DNA from: JBBDIM01 sp040880405
GTDB lineage: Bacteria; Planctomycetota; Planctomycetia; Pirellulales; Pirellulaceae
Assembly (NCBI GenBank): GCA_040880405.1
Contig: JBBDIM010000109.1
Coordinates: forward strand, 52,522 to 116,521
Length of the DNA stretch: 64,000 bases
Direction: 5' to 3'
Shown: piece by piece, positions 62,511 through 64,000 of the stretch
How positions within the stretch are numbered: position 1 is the stretch's first letter
How the letters are laid out: every line of letters begins with the position of its first letter
Notes under the pieces: generated by a model
Database searches by the model: none
What the model saw: the letters and a program-made list of their open reading frames with translations, nothing else
What the model was told of the DNA's origin: nothing
Position numbers and translations under genes: made by a program

Positions 62511-62804
62511 ATGCCTCCCGCCGCTCGCATCACCGATATGCATACCTGTCCGATGGTCACTCCCGGGACACCACCCATTCCGCACGTGGGGGGGCCCATC
62601 TCGATGGGTGCCCCAACCGTCCTAATCGGCTTCATGCCGGCGGCACGTGTCGGCGACATGTGCGTCTGCGTCGGCCCACCCGACGCCATCGCCATGGGCT
62701 CGACCAGCGTGATGATCAACTTCATGCCGGCCGCGCGCATGGGAGATTCCACCACCCATGGCGGAGTTGTCTCGGTCGGGTTTCCGCAGGTGATGATTGG
62801 GTGA
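62511..62804 (+). CDS. PAAR-domain spike-tip protein
   Basis: A 97-residue single-domain PAAR protein: MPPAARITDMHTCPMVTPGT, HVGGPISMGAPTVLIGFMPA, ARVGDMCVCVGPPDAIAMGS and a final AARMGDSTTHGG. His and Cys residues suited to zinc binding (His11, Cys13, Cys52, His84 region) are present. It caps the VgrG trimer. The protein has no C-terminal extension, so any toxin must be recruited by a separate protein, and none is recognised next to it. Confidence 0.93.
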   Translation: MPPAARITDMHTCPMVTPGTPPIPHVGGPISMGAPTVLIGFMPAARVGDMCVCVGPPDAIAMGSTSVMINFMPAARMGDSTTHGGVVSVGFPQVMIG

Positions 62805-62841
62805 GGGGGGGAGTTGCGGGACAGCCCGGGCTAGCCCGCGC

Positions 62842-62876
62842 AAAAAGCAAGGGTTGGCATTTGGCCAACCCTTGCT
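62842..62876 (-). terminator. Intrinsic terminator of the minus-strand gene at the right edge
   Basis: A 13-bp perfect stem AGCAAGGGTTGGC / GCCAACCCTTGCT with a 5-base loop. On the minus strand it is followed by TTTTT, 25 bases past the stop of the minus-strand gene. It may also stop PAAR transcripts. Confidence 0.8.
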
Positions 62877-62900
62877 CGTGAAGATTTCTTCGAGGTCTCG

Positions 62901-64000
62901 CTATGCGATTAGCAGCGAGGCGTTGGCGAGTCGGCGGAGGACTTCGTCGATCGCTTGGACCATGACTTCGTCCATGTTGATTTGCGTGCCGGAGTCGTTC
63001 TTCTTTTGCTGGATCACCAGTTTCCCCGCGTCCACCAGCTTCTTAAGCTCTTGGGCGAGTTCCTCTTTGGTCCGCGTCCCATCAATCAACGGTGTCATGT
63101 GCCGCGTCAGGTCGTCCACGGCCACGCTCTCATGCCGCGCGTTGGTCAACCGATTGGTCCCGGCCGCTTGCAGACGAACGACCCCCGAGGTCTTGGGATA
63201 TTCCGAAGGCTCCACGACATACCGTGACGGGGAATACTGCAGCTCCACGATTCCGCTGACGGTCATGTGGATCAGGTTGGTCGCGAGCGATCGCTTGAGC
63301 TGCTCCAACTTGCCGGAGTCGGTAAACATCGAATCGACCAGCTTTTCCTTGGCGTTTTCGAACAGGTCCTCAAACGAAACGGCCCTCGGCCAGCCTTCTT
63401 TCAGACGACGGACCGCCGAGATCACCAACGGATCTTGGGTGGTCATCGACTGCCGAGTCTGGGGATTGACGAACGTGTGAGGTTCTCCCTGCTTGGGAAC
63501 TCCGCTTTCCGGGATCTGCTCTTCCATGTTGCCCATCAGATGGGCATTCTCCAAAGATTCCAGCTTCAAGGCCCGGCTGATCTCGGCCCCTTGATGGCAA
63601 ATCAGGGTTTGGCGGAAAGTCCGGTTGCGGACAAAGTCCGCGTACTGCTCGCGCTGGACGATGTCCGGGGCGACGCGTTCCAAGGTTTGGGCGACCTCCT
63701 GCGGGAAATTTCCGATCCACATGGTCGCGACTTGCGACTCGCCCAGATACTGCAGGTTGTGCTCCTTGGCTCGATCGACGAACTGATGGAAGTACATCGG
63801 CTCGTTGTTCGCTTCCAGGTGTTCGTGGAAGAGATAATTGTCGGTCTGACGGCGGAGCAGTTCCAGCTCGTTGTTGAGCAGCATCCCATAGGCACCCTTG
63901 TCGGCCGAGACGCTTTTGGCCAGGAACTCCAGCAAGGCGCGAGACTGCTGAATCCGGCGGGGTGGATCCTCGAAATTGCGAACATGGTACTGCATCATGT
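62901..64000 (-). CDS. Methyltransferase regulatory-domain protein, C-terminal part (cut by window edge)
   Basis: At least 366 codons stay open to the right edge; the start is not in the window. The visible part opens with MMQYHVRNFEDPPRRIQQSR, then DKGAYGMLLNNELELLRRQT, NYLFHEHLEANNEPMYFHQF and LQYLGESQVATM, typical of the predicted methyltransferase regulatory domain that follows a SAM-dependent methyltransferase domain. The C-terminal 130 residues include HMTPLIDGTRTKEELAQELK, similar to the winged-helix end of such proteins. The catalytic SAM-binding domain should lie beyond 64000. Confidence 0.82.
   Translation of the reverse strand, partial: MMQYHVRNFEDPPRRIQQSRALLEFLAKSVSADKGAYGMLLNNELELLRRQTDNYLFHEHLEANNEPMYFHQFVDRAKEHNLQYLGESQVATMWIGNFPQEVAQTLERVAPDIVQREQYADFVRNRTFRQTLICHQGAEISRALKLESLENAHLMGNMEEQIPESGVPKQGEPHTFVNPQTRQSMTTQDPLVISAVRRLKEGWPRAVSFEDLFENAKEKLVDSMFTDSGKLEQLKRSLATNLIHMTVSGIVELQYSPSRYVVEPSEYPKTSGVVRLQAAGTNRLTNARHESVAVDDLTRHMTPLIDGTRTKEELAQELKKLVDAGKLVIQQKKNDSGTQINMDEVMVQAIDEVLRRLANASLLIA

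Overview
The window looks like the chromosome of a planctomycete (Planctomycetota, probably Pirellulales-like). The main evidence is a 2528-residue surface-type protein with the N-terminal LEPR-x-LL motif, a Ser/Thr kinase fused to WD40 repeats, HlyD/M50/GAF secretion-type proteins, a Cys-rich HEAT lipoprotein, and many small palindromic repeat families of the kind common in that phylum. The organism is inferred; no rRNA or tRNA gene is visible.

Layout. (1) 1-11.4 kb, minus strand: a type VI secretion (T6SS) operon reading right to left. A FliA-like sigma factor and a small unknown gene lie at its head, followed by tssA, tssB, tssC, a second larger tssC paralogue, tagJ, tssE, tssF, tssG and the start of tssH (clpV), cut by the left edge. 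(2) 11.8-31.4 kb: accessory and housekeeping genes. These are a TolC-like outer-membrane lipoprotein; an HTH-Fic pair; a DUF4013 membrane protein overlapping an esterase; a GxxExxY gene between palindromes; an EboE homologue; a TADILAMARG-repeat protein followed by pabA/trpG and moeA; a SnoaL-like protein; a glycosyltransferase-methyltransferase fusion; and a trio of GAF-HlyD, HlyD and M50-peptidase-HlyD proteins interrupted by a RAYT/IS200-like element. (3) 31.5-40.5 kb: an exported protein of unknown function and the giant LEPR protein, which contains three 510-bp tandem repeats. (4) 40.7-62.8 kb, plus strand: a WD40 kinase, a 1647-residue and a 1770-residue membrane-anchored protein that each start with an apparently Cys-less caspase-like fold (the second also has a vWFA domain), a HEAT lipoprotein between them, then hcp, vgrG and PAAR. 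(5) Right edge: the C-terminal part of a protein with a methyltransferase regulatory domain, on the minus strand.

How it may work together. The left operon supplies the T6SS sheath, baseplate and disassembly parts; the right block supplies the tube (Hcp) and spike (VgrG, PAAR). The membrane-complex genes tssJ, tssK, tssL and tssM are not recognisable in the window. The right block instead holds two very large single-pass membrane proteins, a lipoprotein and a kinase. The idea that these form a phylum-specific envelope or control module for the T6SS is the most interesting hypothesis here, and it is inference.

Six families of inverted-repeat elements, named A to F in the feature list, fill most intergenic gaps longer than 300 bases. 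One copy lies inside a duplicated tagJ/tssE junction, and another has supplied a false upstream start for tssA.
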